Origin: Candidatus Cloacimonadota bacterium
Lineage (GTDB): Bacteria; Cloacimonadota; Cloacimonadia; JGIOTU-2
DNA: 37,337 nucleotides
Assembly (NCBI GenBank): GCA_034722995.1
Contig: JAYEOL010000059.1
Coordinates: forward strand, 1 to 37,337
Direction of reading: 5' to 3'
Part shown: positions 1 to 8,347 of the stretch, in pieces
Numbering within the stretch: position 1 is the stretch's first letter
Layout of the letters: every line of letters begins with the position of its first letter
Program-made: the position numbers and the translations under genes
The notes under the pieces: generated by a model
The model's input: the letters and a program-made list of their open reading frames with translations, nothing else
Database searches by the model: none
Told to the model about the DNA's origin: nothing

Positions 1-2
1 TA

Positions 3-1268
3 ATTCTTTTATTTTCTGTCCTATTTTTTACAGTTTTGGAAGCTTATAATTCCAATAAAATTTACTTAATACAGATAGATGGAATAATTGGACCACCTAT
101 AGCAGATTATGTAGTCAAAAATATTGAAAAGGCAGAAGAGGATAATGTTCATGCAGTTTTATTGGAAATTGATACACCCGGAGGACTTTCCACATCTATG
201 CGGAAAATCATAACAAAAATTATAAACTCTCCTATCCTGGTAATTGGTTATGTTACACCAGAGGGAGCTCGTGCTGCTTCTGCAGGTGCTTTTGTTATGA
301 TGGCTTGCGACATTAGTGCGATGACTCCTACATCCAACATCGGTGCAGCTCATCCTGTAACTATGGGAGCGAAGATAGATTCTACAATGGAACGAAAAGT
401 TATGAATGATATGCTTGCTCATATGACTTCGCTTGCTGAAAAAAGGAATAGAAATGTAGAAGTTGCAAAAAAGATGATAACAGAAAGCATTTCTTTGACT
501 GCAAAAGAGGCTTTTGAACAAAATATAATTGATTTTATTGCTAAATCAAGAGCTGAACTTCTTGAGAAAATTGATAATCTTGAAATTGAAAAAAATGGTA
601 AAAAAATTGTCTTACAAACAGAAAACATAGAAATGGTCACTCTTAAAATGAATTTTATTGAACGATTTTTTTATCATATTTCTAACCCCAATATTGCTTA
701 TATTCTTTTGATGCTTGGTATTTATGGAATTCTTGCCGAATTTTCATCACCGGGTATTGGGTTTGCAGGTGTTTTTGGAACAATATCTTTATTATTAGCT
801 TTCTTTGCACTTTCAAGTCTTCCTGTAAACCTTGTAGGTATTTTGCTGATTGCTGTTGGGGTAATACTATTACTGTTAGAGATAAAAGTCCAGTCTTCAG
901 GAATATTAGGCATAGGAGGAGTTGTGAGTATTATATTAGGCTCATTAATGTTAATTCAGACAAGTGCACCATTTCTCAAAATATCCGTCTCATTAATAAT
1001 TGGTGTGGGGGTGTTTACAATTTTATTCTTTCTGTTACTTATCACGCTTGTATTCAAAGTTCATCACAAAAAAGTTACAACTGGTAGAAAAGGACTGATT
1101 GGCGAGAAAGGATATGCTAAAACATCATTAAAACCAGAAGGCACTGTGTTTGTTCGTGGTGAACTCTGGCACGCTGAATCAATTGATGGAAATATCAAAA
1201 AGGATGCGAAAATTGAAGTTTCAAAAATTGAAAATCTCAAGCTTTTTGTGAAGAAAATAAAAGGCTAA
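3..1268 (+). CDS. NfeD-family membrane-bound serine protease (5' end outside window)
   Basis: This is a ClpP-like membrane protease of the NfeD/stomatin-operon-partner type, which in its family cleaves hydrophobic segments of membrane proteins using a Ser-Lys dyad. The reading frame is open to the left edge and encodes a hydrophobic stretch (ILLFSVLFFTVL) just before the first apparent start (TTG at 36), so that TTG is probably internal and the true start and most of the signal peptide lie outside. The nucleophile Ser is seen in ARAASAGAF (codon 279-281). The candidate Lys is in the SLAEKRNRN segment. Several membrane helices follow (about 690-1060), then a soluble C-terminal NfeD OB-fold-like domain (GLIGEKGYAKT...VRGELWHAES). 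Family assignment is confident. No stomatin partner lies downstream. Confidence 0.9.
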   Translation: MLLFSVLFFTVLEAYNSNKIYLIQIDGIIGPPIADYVVKNIEKAEEDNVHAVLLEIDTPGGLSTSMRKIITKIINSPILVIGYVTPEGARAASAGAFVMMACDISAMTPTSNIGAAHPVTMGAKIDSTMERKVMNDMLAHMTSLAEKRNRNVEVAKKMITESISLTAKEAFEQNIIDFIAKSRAELLEKIDNLEIEKNGKKIVLQTENIEMVTLKMNFIERFFYHISNPNIAYILLMLGIYGILAEFSSPGIGFAGVFGTISLLLAFFALSSLPVNLVGILLIAVGVILLLLEIKVQSSGILGIGGVVSIILGSLMLIQTSAPFLKISVSLIIGVGVFTILFFLLLITLVFKVHHKKVTTGRKGLIGEKGYAKTSLKPEGTVFVRGELWHAESIDGNIKKDAKIEVSKIENLKLFVKKIKG

Positions 1269-1355
1269 AATACGAAAATTCTAAATAAATTTAGTAATAA
1301 CCTTGACGAATACAAAATCTGCTAAATAATAAAGTAAAAATTTCGGAGGAGTGAA

Positions 1356-2372
1356 ATGAAAAGAAAGATATTATTAATAATACTGCTACTTTCTTTAATA
1401 GTGTTATTAGCTTGCCAAAGTAAGTATATGACAACAGCAAAGCTTGCAATACGAGATGAAAATGACCCTGATAAGGCAATTGAAAATCTTCAGAAAGAGA
1501 TTAATAAAAACCCGACAAATGTTGAAGCATATCTTTTCTTGTCGAAAATTTATGGGCAATTTAAAAAGGATTATATCAAATCCTATAATTATGCACAAAA
1601 AGCATTGGAATTAGACCCTCAACAACAAGAGGTGATAAACAAAATTAACCTTACTTGTTGGGCTGAATTATACAATCAAGGACTTAAATATTACAATTCA
1701 GAAGATTTTAAAAATTCCCTTGAATCATTCAAAAATGCTGTAAAAATTTGCCCGGATAGTCTTAGATCTAAAACAATGCTGGCAGGCGTATATGCAAAGG
1801 TTGATTCGTCTAAAAAGGCTATTAAAATTTTTACTGAAATCGCAGAAAAATTACCAAATGATGTTGCTTCCAGAAAAACTTTAGCTAATATGTACTTTTC
1901 CAAGAAAGAATATGAAAATGCTATTAAATATTTTGAAGAACTATCGGAAATTGAGCCCCAAAATGTAGATTGGCCTTACAATATTGCTGTATGCTACTCC
2001 AACCTTAATAATCCTGAAAAAGTACTTAAGTATTACAAAAAAGCTGCTGAAATCAAACCCGATGATATAGAATTACTTTATAAAATAGCTGATGATTACT
2101 TTAATAACCAAAATTATGAAGAAGCTTCTAATTATTATATAAGAATTATTGAAATAAATGATAAAGAATTAGATGCCATTAAATATATCTGTTATTCATT
2201 TAGTAACAGTAAAGATTATGAAAACTTAGTTAAATATGCAAAAAAGTGGGTTGAACTTGAACCTGAAAATAAAAATTCCTACCGTTTTATTGTATTAGGA
2301 CTTCAGCAAACCGGGCAAGATAAGGAATCACAAAAATATATTAAAAAATTAGAAGAACTGAAAAATAAGTAA
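1356..2372 (+). CDS. TPR-repeat lipoprotein
   Basis: The protein has 338 residues and begins with a lipoprotein signal (MKRKILLIILLLSLIVLLAC, lipobox LLAC), so it should be lipidated on Cys20 and anchored in an envelope membrane. From about residue 30 to the end it consists of tetratricopeptide repeats (for example AYLFLSKIYGQFKKDYIKSYNYAQKAL and DIELLYKIADDYFNNQNYEEA), about eight helical pairs. TPR lipoproteins usually scaffold envelope complexes; no partner can be named from this sequence. The start is supported by GGAGG seven bases upstream. A perfect 20-bp palindrome follows the stop. Confidence 0.9.
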   Translation: MKRKILLIILLLSLIVLLACQSKYMTTAKLAIRDENDPDKAIENLQKEINKNPTNVEAYLFLSKIYGQFKKDYIKSYNYAQKALELDPQQQEVINKINLTCWAELYNQGLKYYNSEDFKNSLESFKNAVKICPDSLRSKTMLAGVYAKVDSSKKAIKIFTEIAEKLPNDVASRKTLANMYFSKKEYENAIKYFEELSEIEPQNVDWPYNIAVCYSNLNNPEKVLKYYKKAAEIKPDDIELLYKIADDYFNNQNYEEASNYYIRIIEINDKELDAIKYICYSFSNSKDYENLVKYAKKWVELEPENKNSYRFIVLGLQQTGQDKESQKYIKKLEELKNK

Positions 2373-2380
2373 AGAAGAAA

Positions 2381-2416
2381 TTTTCCGTAATTACGGAAAA
2401 AATAATCCTCGCGGAC
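2381..2416. repeat. Palindrome pair after the TPR gene
   Basis: Positions 2381-2400 form a perfect 20-bp palindrome (TTTTCCGTAA followed by TTACGGAAAA). It is directly followed by a GC-rich hairpin (CCTCGC-GGAC-GCGGGG, with one G-U pair). Neither has a clear T-run, so a simple Rho-independent terminator is not certain. It may be a protein-binding site or a REP-like element. The GC-rich part ends just before the Shine-Dalgarno of the next gene. Confidence 0.6.
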
Positions 2417-2433
2417 GCGGGGAAGGAGGAAGG

Positions 2434-2619
2434 ATGAAAACACTGGCATGGATTTTCGGAATAATTGCTGCACTTTTAGTGCTTGCAGGTTGCATCAATT
2501 ATCTGGCACCAAACTGGCTTTTTCATGTAGCGAATACAGTTTCTTATTTCCATGTAGCAAATGCCTTCTTACTATTCACTATTGCTTTCTTAGTGTATCC
2601 GAAGATAGAGAAGAAATAG
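2434..2619 (+). CDS. Small two-helix membrane protein
   Basis: The protein has 61 residues and two hydrophobic segments (about 4-22 and 40-56) separated by an aromatic, histidine-containing linker (WLFHVANTVSYFHVANAF). The internal repeat of FHVAN is noticeable. A Cys at residue 20 (LAGC) resembles a lipobox, but the second hydrophobic segment fits an integral membrane protein better. A strong ribosome site (GGAGGAAGG) immediately precedes the ATG, which argues that the gene is real. I do not recognise a family and propose no function. Confidence 0.7.
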   Translation: MKTLAWIFGIIAALLVLAGCINYLAPNWLFHVANTVSYFHVANAFLLFTIAFLVYPKIEKK

Positions 2620-2633
2620 ATATTTGTTTTTAT

Positions 2634-3269
2634 ATGCCGATAAAAGGAATTCTATTTGACCTGGATGGTGTAATTGTAGATACGCTCCATTATCACTTTT
2701 TAGCCTGGCAGGAAATGTTTCACAGAAAGGGCGGTGAGGTTAAAGAACTCACCGTCCTTCTTCATGAAGGGAGAAGTTCAAAAGAAATTCTCCCTATTCT
2801 TATAAAAGAAAGTGGAATACAAATTCCAAAAGAAAATTGGCATGATTTTATTGAACAGAAACGCAAATACTATCGTTCAATAGTTAAAATTAAGTTTTAT
2901 CCTGACGCACTTGATACAGTAAGAAAATTGCGTAAGTTAGGAAGTAAATGTGCCTTGGTTACTGCTTGTGCCAAAAAAAATATGGAAAAAGCATTAACAC
3001 CTGAACAGCAATCTTTATTTAATGTAATTATTACTGGTAATGATATTCCAAGAGCCAAGCCGCATCCAGACCCATACGAGATTGCTCGTAAGAGTTTGGG
3101 ATTAAGGAAAGAAGAATGTCTTGTTATTGAAAATGCTCCCCTCGGAATACAATCTGCAAAAGCTGCTGGGATTCGCTGTGCTACAATTGCTACTACTCTT
3201 CCAGAGAAATATCTAAAAGGTGCAGATTTTTATTTAAAAAAATTATCAGATATTTTTAAATATATATGA
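2634..3269 (+). CDS. HAD-superfamily hydrolase, beta-phosphoglucomutase-like
   Basis: The 211-residue protein is a HAD subfamily I phosphatase or phosphomutase with the expected four motifs: FDLDGVIVDT (nucleophile Asp9, acid/base Asp11), LVTAC (Thr110), RAKPHPDPY (Lys142) and VIENAPLG. In motif IV the usual acidic pair is Glu166-Asn167, a variant seen in some members. The cap domain lies between about residues 17 and 85. The open frame continues upstream to 2448, but that part overlaps the preceding small membrane gene. The first Met that gives a normal HAD N-terminus is the ATG at 2634, 14 bases after that gene's stop. There is no good Shine-Dalgarno, so translation may be coupled. The substrate cannot be told from the sequence. 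Confidence 0.88.
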   Translation: MPIKGILFDLDGVIVDTLHYHFLAWQEMFHRKGGEVKELTVLLHEGRSSKEILPILIKESGIQIPKENWHDFIEQKRKYYRSIVKIKFYPDALDTVRKLRKLGSKCALVTACAKKNMEKALTPEQQSLFNVIITGNDIPRAKPHPDPYEIARKSLGLRKEECLVIENAPLGIQSAKAAGIRCATIATTLPEKYLKGADFYLKKLSDIFKYI

Positions 3270-3319
3270 GTCTGCTCTAAAAACCATTAAAATGGTTGAA
3301 GTGCATTATTTTCCTTAAA

Positions 3320-3401
3320 CCCACAACTGAAGTTGTGGGCTACCTAACCCACTAACTATAGGCGAATTAGTGTCATAGAAGCCCACAGTTTTAACTGTGG
3401 G
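3320..3401. repeat. Paired GTGGG hairpins
   Basis: Two similar perfect hairpins lie about 40 bases apart. One is CCCACAACT-GA-AGTTGTGGG (3320-3339); the other is CCCACAGTT-TT-AACTGTGGG (3382-3401). Each has a 9-bp stem and 2-base loop. The stem sequences differ (AACT versus GTT ends) but pairing is kept. They look like REP-type interspersed palindromes between the HAD gene and its terminator. Confidence 0.7.
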
Positions 3402-3426
3402 AAAGGGGGAATAAAAACTGATTTTT

Positions 3427-3445
3427 AACCCCTTCAGGGGTTTTT
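3427..3445 (+). terminator. Rho-independent terminator
   Basis: AACCCC-TTCA-GGGGTT followed by a T-run. The stem is short but GC-rich and lies 158 bases after the HAD stop, on its strand. It probably ends the NfeD-TPR-HAD group of genes. Confidence 0.65.
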
Positions 3446-3479
3446 ATAGTGAACTCATATAACTCATATATAAATTATG

Positions 3480-3525
3480 GAGTCGACAAGTCCATTTTCG
3501 GTTACTCAACAGAGTTGAGCACTCC
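3480..3525. repeat. Nested hairpin next to the cyclase 3' end
   Basis: GGAGT (3480-3484) pairs with ACTCC (3521-3525) and encloses an inner hairpin, CTCAAC-AGA-GTTGAG (3505-3519). It ends 4 bases before the stop codon of the cyclase on the opposite strand. It may serve as that gene's transcript end or be another dispersed palindrome; no T-run is present. Confidence 0.5.
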
Positions 3526-3528
3526 GTA

Positions 3529-5646
3529 TTATTTTGAAGTTAATGTAAATACACCATCCCAATCTTTTGAAGGAAGGCGTAGTTTATACTGCTTGCATCT
3601 TTCAATATACTTCTTACAAGGTTCATCTTCTTGAATTTTTAAAGCTTGCTCAAATTTTTTAATTGCGTCATCCCACAATCTTTTTCTATATAAAACTAAT
3701 CCATCGGCAAATAAATTGTAAAGAACTCTTTCTTTTTCGGGCAATTCACCTTTTTTGCATAATAATTCATAAACTCTAACCGGTTTACTCCTACCAACAA
3801 CACGAATCATATCTAATTCCCTGACTTCAATGAAACTCTTAGCAGCTTCGTAAGTAAATTCACTAATCATAGAATATGTTCCATACTGCTTATTAGCCCC
3901 TTCCAAACGAGCAGCTAAATTGACTGAATCTCCCATCATCGTATAATCCATCCTCGTGCGTGAGCCCATATTACCTACTACCATTGGGCCAGTATTAAGT
4001 CCGATTCTCACTTTCATATTATGAACAAGTTTAGGCCAATGCTTCTCATGCGACCATTTTTCTCTTAACTCTGCAAGCCGTTGTTGCATCTCAATACTTA
4101 CCAAACAAGCCCTTTTTGCGTGGTTTTCAAAAGGAACAGGTGCACCAAAAAAGGCAATGATTGCATCACCTTCAAATTTGTCTACAGTCCCTTTATATTT
4201 AAGTATAATGTCTGTCATATCAGTTAAATATTCATTTAACAAATTAACCAGTTCTTCGGGAGTTAACTTCTCAGAAATAGTTGAAAACTTGGCTATATCA
4301 GAAAAGAAAGCGGTTAGAACCTTTTCTTCTCCTCCCAGTTTGAGCATACCTGGATTTTCAGTAAGCTGTTTTATAATACTGGCAGAAAGGTAATGCTGAA
4401 AGGCATTTTTTATAAAACGCTTCTCTTTTCTTCCAAGGTAATATTGATAGACCAGATTACCCAAAAAAGAAATCAAAATACCAGTTGGCAATTCTGTTGC
4501 ATTTATCAAAATGTTTTTTCCAGTAAAAAGATAGGACACAGAATAAAGATAAGCAATTATCAAAACAACAGATAATATTATATTAACAATCGGCTTTCTA
4601 ACTAATTGAAAAATAAAATTAATAATAAGTATTAAAATCAATAAACCAATCAAGAAATATAGAAAACTAAATGAAGTAATACAATCATTATGCAGCACCA
4701 TTTCCAAGAAATTTGCATGAATTTCTACACCTGGCATAAGCTTTCTTTCATCTCCATAACTATAAAATGGTGTAGCAAAAAGGTCGTGTAATTCCTCTGC
4801 AGTAGCACCTACAAAAACAATCTTATCTTGAAAGGTTTTCTTGCTTAAATACTCGTCAAAAGTGTTAAATTCAATACCGAACTCTTCCTCCTTAAATGTT
4901 GTAAATTTTTCATCATCCAATACTGTATCCATAGAATATACGGGAAAAGTATATGCCTGACCATAATAATTAATAAATGCTGTATTAGATGAATATTTTG
5001 GAAAAATGTAGTGACCTACTTGAAATTTGTTTGTTGAATTTACAATCTCAGGCTCACTTTTTATTTTATCTCTTATTAAAACTTGTAATGCTTTAATTCC
5101 AAGCGAATAATATTTCGCATCCTGAAAAGTTGCAAAAAGGCTATATTGCCTTACAAAACCATCAGGGTCTAAGGAAATTCCAACTAATCCCCAATCAATA
5201 TTTCGCTTGGTGATATCTGATATGGGTTTTAGAATACTTTTTTGGACAGAACTACCAATTTTCTGTTTTATTAATTTTCCTGCAAAGATAACATTGCCAT
5301 ATTTGGCCGCAGACTCTGCAAGCAATTCATCTTCTTCTGGTAAAGATGGCTCAGTGAATTCAATATCAAATATGATAAGTTTCGCACCAGCTTCGTTCAA
5401 ATTCTCAATGAGCTTTGCATAATAACTTCGCGGAAAAGGATATCTGCCAAGTTCCTTGAATGATTGGTCAGAAATTTCAACTATTACAATATCATTGGAT
5501 GGTTTTTTCTTTCCTCTTAATGAAAAATTTATATCTATCCATTTTATTTCTAAATTTTTGTAGATTGGAGTAAGAGAAAGTATAATTGCTATAAAAAACA
5601 CAGATATAGAAAAAAACAAAATAAATTTAAATTTAATTTTTTTCAT
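3529..5646 (-). CDS. CHASE2-domain class III adenylate cyclase
   Basis: The 705-residue membrane protein would make cyclic AMP in response to an extracytoplasmic signal. Order: N-terminal membrane anchor (about 5-25), an outside CHASE2 sensor (about 30-325, with IVIVEISDQSFKELGRYPFPR), three membrane helices (about 327-402), then a cytoplasmic catalytic domain (about 440-620). The metal-binding aspartates are in FFSDIAKFS (Asp450) and KFEGDAIIAFFG (Asp494). The purine-selecting Lys490, with Thr of YTMMGD, is the adenylate-type pair typical of class IIIb. A short helical TPR-like tail (ADGLVLYRKRLWDDAIKKFEQAL) follows. I chose the ATG at 5646, which gives a normal anchor, over an in-frame GTG 15 bases upstream. 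The gene stands alone on this strand; no cAMP receptor is visible in the window. Confidence 0.92.
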   Translation of the reverse strand: MKKIKFKFILFFSISVFFIAIILSLTPIYKNLEIKWIDINFSLRGKKKPSNDIVIVEISDQSFKELGRYPFPRSYYAKLIENLNEAGAKLIIFDIEFTEPSLPEEDELLAESAAKYGNVIFAGKLIKQKIGSSVQKSILKPISDITKRNIDWGLVGISLDPDGFVRQYSLFATFQDAKYYSLGIKALQVLIRDKIKSEPEIVNSTNKFQVGHYIFPKYSSNTAFINYYGQAYTFPVYSMDTVLDDEKFTTFKEEEFGIEFNTFDEYLSKKTFQDKIVFVGATAEELHDLFATPFYSYGDERKLMPGVEIHANFLEMVLHNDCITSFSFLYFLIGLLILILIINFIFQLVRKPIVNIILSVVLIIAYLYSVSYLFTGKNILINATELPTGILISFLGNLVYQYYLGRKEKRFIKNAFQHYLSASIIKQLTENPGMLKLGGEEKVLTAFFSDIAKFSTISEKLTPEELVNLLNEYLTDMTDIILKYKGTVDKFEGDAIIAFFGAPVPFENHAKRACLVSIEMQQRLAELREKWSHEKHWPKLVHNMKVRIGLNTGPMVVGNMGSRTRMDYTMMGDSVNLAARLEGANKQYGTYSMISEFTYEAAKSFIEVRELDMIRVVGRSKPVRVYELLCKKGELPEKERVLYNLFADGLVLYRKRLWDDAIKKFEQALKIQEDEPCKKYIERCKQYKLRLPSKDWDGVFTLTSK

Positions 5647-5666
5647 CGGAAAATATACCACATATT

Positions 5667-5776
5667 ACACACCCCGTCTCCCGATAAATCGGGATCCACC
5701 CCTCTCAAGAGGGGATTTATTTGATTCCCCTCTAATAAGAGGGGAAAAATTCTCCAGAGGAGAATTAGGGGTGTGT
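5667..5776. repeat. Branched cluster of palindromes
   Basis: An outer 9-bp stem, ACACACCCC (5667-5675) with GGGGTGTGT (5768-5776), encloses four perfect hairpins: CCCGAT-AA-ATCGGG (5680-5693), CCCCTCT-CA-AGAGGGG (5699-5714), CCCCTCT-AATA-AGAGGGG (5727-5744) and ATTCTCC-AGA-GGAGAAT (5749-5765). Almost the whole 110 bases can fold as a multibranched structure on either strand. It fills the spacer between the cyclase start and ddl. It is probably an interspersed MITE- or REP-like element, and could also block read-through from ddl. Confidence 0.75.
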
Positions 5777-5857
5777 TATTTTCATCATCCTTTGCGTTCC
5801 AATTATATCGGGACATGTGTGTTTCATCACAAAATGAACAAAAGGCATGAAGACATT

Positions 5858-6143
5858 TTTTGTTTTTTCTCTTTTTTCAGAGAAACTGCCAACTGCTACT
5901 GCTACTGCCACTGCTACTGTTAATTCCAATTTCTTTCAATAATTCGGTTAATTAGTTCATCAAAGCTGATACCAACAGCTTTTGCTGCCATTGGAACAAG
6001 TTTTGTTTTTTCTCTTTTTTCAGAGAAACTGCCAACTGCTACTGCTACTGCCACTGCTACTGTTAATTCCAATTTCTTTCAATAATTCGGTTAATTAGTT
6101 CATCAAAGCTGATACCAACAGCTTTTGCTGCCATTGGAACAAG
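5858..6143. repeat. Exact 143-bp tandem duplication carrying the ddl 3' end
   Basis: Positions 5858-6000 and 6001-6143 are identical as far as I can read. Each unit contains a T-rich stretch, a short CTGCTA-type hexamer array and the last 27 codons of ddl including its stop. The functional copy of the ddl end is the right one (6063-6143). The left one (5920-6000) is a detached remnant. The period is not a multiple of three, and nothing else of ddl is repeated. Together with the palindrome cluster this accounts for the gene-free stretch 5647-6062. Confidence 0.9.
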
Positions 6144-6998
6144 GCTTAATGCTGTCATTCCGGGTAAGGTATTAACTTCTAGGAAATAAAATTTTTCCCC
6201 ATCATACCGAAAATCTATTCTTGCATAATCTCTGCATTGGAATTCGTTATAAATCTTGAGTGCATAATTGCTAACATTGTCAGATTCTTCTTTTGAAAGT
6301 TTTGCTGGAACCTCATAAATACTTTCTCCTTTTGTGTATTTATGCTGATAATCATACCAGCCCTTTTTCGGTTTGATTTCCACAACTGGAAGCGGTTTAT
6401 TCCCAAGCATAGCTACAGTTATTTCCCTTCCCTTTATATATTCCTCAATTAAAATTTCGTCATCATGCTGAAACGCAATATTAAGTGATTCTCGTAGTTG
6501 GCCTACTTTCTCAACAATAGTAATCCCAACTGATGAGCCCGAGGAATTTGGTTTAACTACAAAAGGTAAAGAAAATTTTTCCAAAATACCTTCAATAGAT
6601 ATACTTTCGTTTTTATAAAAAGAAATAAATTTAGGAACAGTGAGTTGCAAATTCTGAACTAAAAGTTTGCTTATTTTTTTATTCATAGAAACAAAACTTC
6701 CGAAAGATTTTGACCCGGTAAAATTAATATTATGGATTTCAAAAAGTCTTTGTATAGTGCCATTCTCACCATCTCCACCATGTAAACCATTAAAAACGAT
6801 ATCGCATTTGATGGTCAATATCTCTTTCAACATACTGGAATAGCTCATTTTACCATTATGAAGAAAGTCTTGAGGGTCAATAATACGAACAATTTTTTTG
6901 AGATTTATTAATGCTTGTTTTATTGCATTACTGGTTTCTAATGAAACCTCTCTTTCATTAGATATGCCACCTTGTAGGAGAACTATTCTCTTGTTCAC
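6063..6998 (-). CDS. ddl: D-alanine--D-alanine ligase
   Basis: This cytoplasmic ATP-grasp enzyme joins two D-alanines for the peptidoglycan precursor. The 311-residue length fits the DdlB type. Visible motifs are QGGISNEREVSLETS (N-terminal substrate loop), NGLHGGDGENGTIQ, PFVVKPNSSGSSVGI (ATP-grasp lysine and glycine-rich loop), EEYIKGREITVAML and LEVNTLPGMT (metal and D-Ala site). The start is a GTG (6998) giving the usual N-terminus; no better ATG exists. A weak AAGGA lies about 16 bases upstream. The gene is 124 bases downstream of ackA, perhaps a separate unit. Its last 27 codons are duplicated immediately downstream. Confidence 0.95.
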   Translation of the reverse strand: MNKRIVLLQGGISNEREVSLETSNAIKQALINLKKIVRIIDPQDFLHNGKMSYSSMLKEILTIKCDIVFNGLHGGDGENGTIQRLFEIHNINFTGSKSFGSFVSMNKKISKLLVQNLQLTVPKFISFYKNESISIEGILEKFSLPFVVKPNSSGSSVGITIVEKVGQLRESLNIAFQHDDEILIEEYIKGREITVAMLGNKPLPVVEIKPKKGWYDYQHKYTKGESIYEVPAKLSKEESDNVSNYALKIYNEFQCRDYARIDFRYDGEKFYFLEVNTLPGMTALSLVPMAAKAVGISFDELINRIIERNWN

Positions 6999-7120
6999 AA
7001 TTATTGTAATATAATCCTTCTTTACCTAAGTTGAAAAGATAAAAAGATTAGACTAAAATTATTTCCGAAAATTCTTAGTTGTGTTTTTTTTGTAATTTTG
7101 AACATTTAAGTTTTGAAATT

Positions 7121-7148
7121 GTTTAGGATTTAGGGTTTAGGATTTCGG
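7121..7148. repeat. Heptamer array RTTTAGG at the ackA 3' end
   Basis: Four tandem heptamers read on the + strand: GTTTAGG, ATTTAGG, GTTTAGG, ATTTCGG. The array contains the ackA stop codon and encodes the last residues of the kinase (SEILNPKS). Degenerate 7-nt periodicity may continue to the left (7101-7120). Confidence 0.8.
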
Positions 7149-8346
7149 ATTTTTTTAATATTGCTTCTGTCTCCATCGCAATCATAAGTTCTTCATTGGT
7201 TGGTATCTTAAGTAATTTTACTTTTGAATCCTCACCTGAAAAGTCTAAAATTCCATCTTTGGTGATTCTGTTCTTTTTTCTATCAATAATAATACCCAAA
7301 GAGTTCAGATTTGTGCAAACCATTTCACGAAGTATAGGCATATTCTCGCCGATTCCACCAGTAAAGACAATTATATCAACCCCATTCATAACAGTAAAAT
7401 AAGCACCGATATATTTTTTTAATCTATATACATAGATTTCCAGGGCATCAGATGCTTTTTGATTTTTCTTTTCAATCTCTTCTTCAATAACCCTCATATC
7501 GTTGCTTATCTCTGAAAGTCCAAGCATTCCACTTTTTTTATTCAAAATATCATTTACTTCCTGACGGTTCATACCAAGGGTTTCAATCATATAAAGTGGG
7601 ATAGCGGGGTCAAGGTCACCGCAGCGAGTTCCCATTACCAGTCCTTCTAAAGGTGTAAATCCCATTGATGTGTCAACAGATTTTCCTTTGTCTATTGCTG
7701 TGATTGATGCACCATTCCCAAGATGGCAGGTAATAGTCCTGAGCTCGTCCAAACTTTTCCCAACATATCTTGCTGCTTCTTTGGCTACATAATAATGTGA
7801 GGTGCCATGAAAACCATATCTTCTAATCTTATGTTTAGTATAGTATTCAAGAGGGAGTGCATAGAGAAATGCCTTTTTAGGCATAGTTTGATGAAATGCC
7901 GTATCAAAAACTCCACACTGCGGAATATCAGGAAATATTTTCTGACTGGCTTCAACTCCTTTGATATTGTGAGGATTATGTAATGGAGCTAATTTAATAC
8001 ATTCTTTCATTGTATCCAGCACTTTTTCATTAATTTTTACTGAGCCGGAGAACTCCTCCCCACCATGCACCAGTCTATGACCAATAGCATCAATATCATC
8101 CTTGTCTTGAATAACTCCATACTTGGAATCCATCAAATTATCCGAAATTAGCTTAATGCCTTGTGTATGATTTTCAACAGAGATTTTTATATTTTGCTTT
8201 TTTACCTTTTCAGATTTAAAAGTAAAAAATGAAATTTCCTCCCCAATCCTTTCAACAATTCCTTTAGCCAGAAGCTCTTGCATATCTGAATTAATGAGCT
8301 GAAATTTTATAGATGAACTCCCACAATTTAGAACCAGGATATTCAT
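7123..8346 (-). CDS. ackA: Acetate kinase
   Basis: The enzyme interconverts acetyl phosphate plus ADP and acetate plus ATP, giving substrate-level ATP in fermentation. At 407 residues it is close to the usual 400. ASKHA motifs are present: VLNCGSSSIKF, GHRLVHGGE, FDTAFHQTMP, YGFHGTSH, HLGNGASITAI, TPLEGLVMGTRCGDLDP and FTGGIGEN. The ATG lies one base after the ndk stop, with GGAG inside the ndk 3' end, so the two are translationally linked. The C-terminal tail ILNPKS is written by a heptanucleotide repeat array rather than by conserved kinase sequence. No phosphotransacetylase gene is seen nearby. Confidence 0.97.
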   Translation of the reverse strand: MNILVLNCGSSSIKFQLINSDMQELLAKGIVERIGEEISFFTFKSEKVKKQNIKISVENHTQGIKLISDNLMDSKYGVIQDKDDIDAIGHRLVHGGEEFSGSVKINEKVLDTMKECIKLAPLHNPHNIKGVEASQKIFPDIPQCGVFDTAFHQTMPKKAFLYALPLEYYTKHKIRRYGFHGTSHYYVAKEAARYVGKSLDELRTITCHLGNGASITAIDKGKSVDTSMGFTPLEGLVMGTRCGDLDPAIPLYMIETLGMNRQEVNDILNKKSGMLGLSEISNDMRVIEEEIEKKNQKASDALEIYVYRLKKYIGAYFTVMNGVDIIVFTGGIGENMPILREMVCTNLNSLGIIIDRKKNRITKDGILDFSGEDSKVKLLKIPTNEELMIAMETEAILKKSEILNPKS

Positions 8347-8347
8347 T

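Noticed and set aside
159-521. Antisense open frame within the NfeD-family gene
   Set aside because: Composition is that of a complementary shadow; no ribosome site or recognisable domain.
1268-1295. Further heptamer array after the NfeD gene (AAATACG, AAAATTC, TAAATAA, ATTTAGT)
   Set aside because: Units are too dissimilar and AT-rich to separate from chance.
2448-2633. N-terminal extension of the HAD frame
   Set aside because: It overlaps the small membrane gene in another frame, is rich in Cys/Phe without HAD features, and the conserved HAD N-terminus begins at 2634.
3480-3525. tRNA-like fold
   Set aside because: Too short, no CCA-proximal acceptor stem or T-loop sequence; a nested hairpin only.
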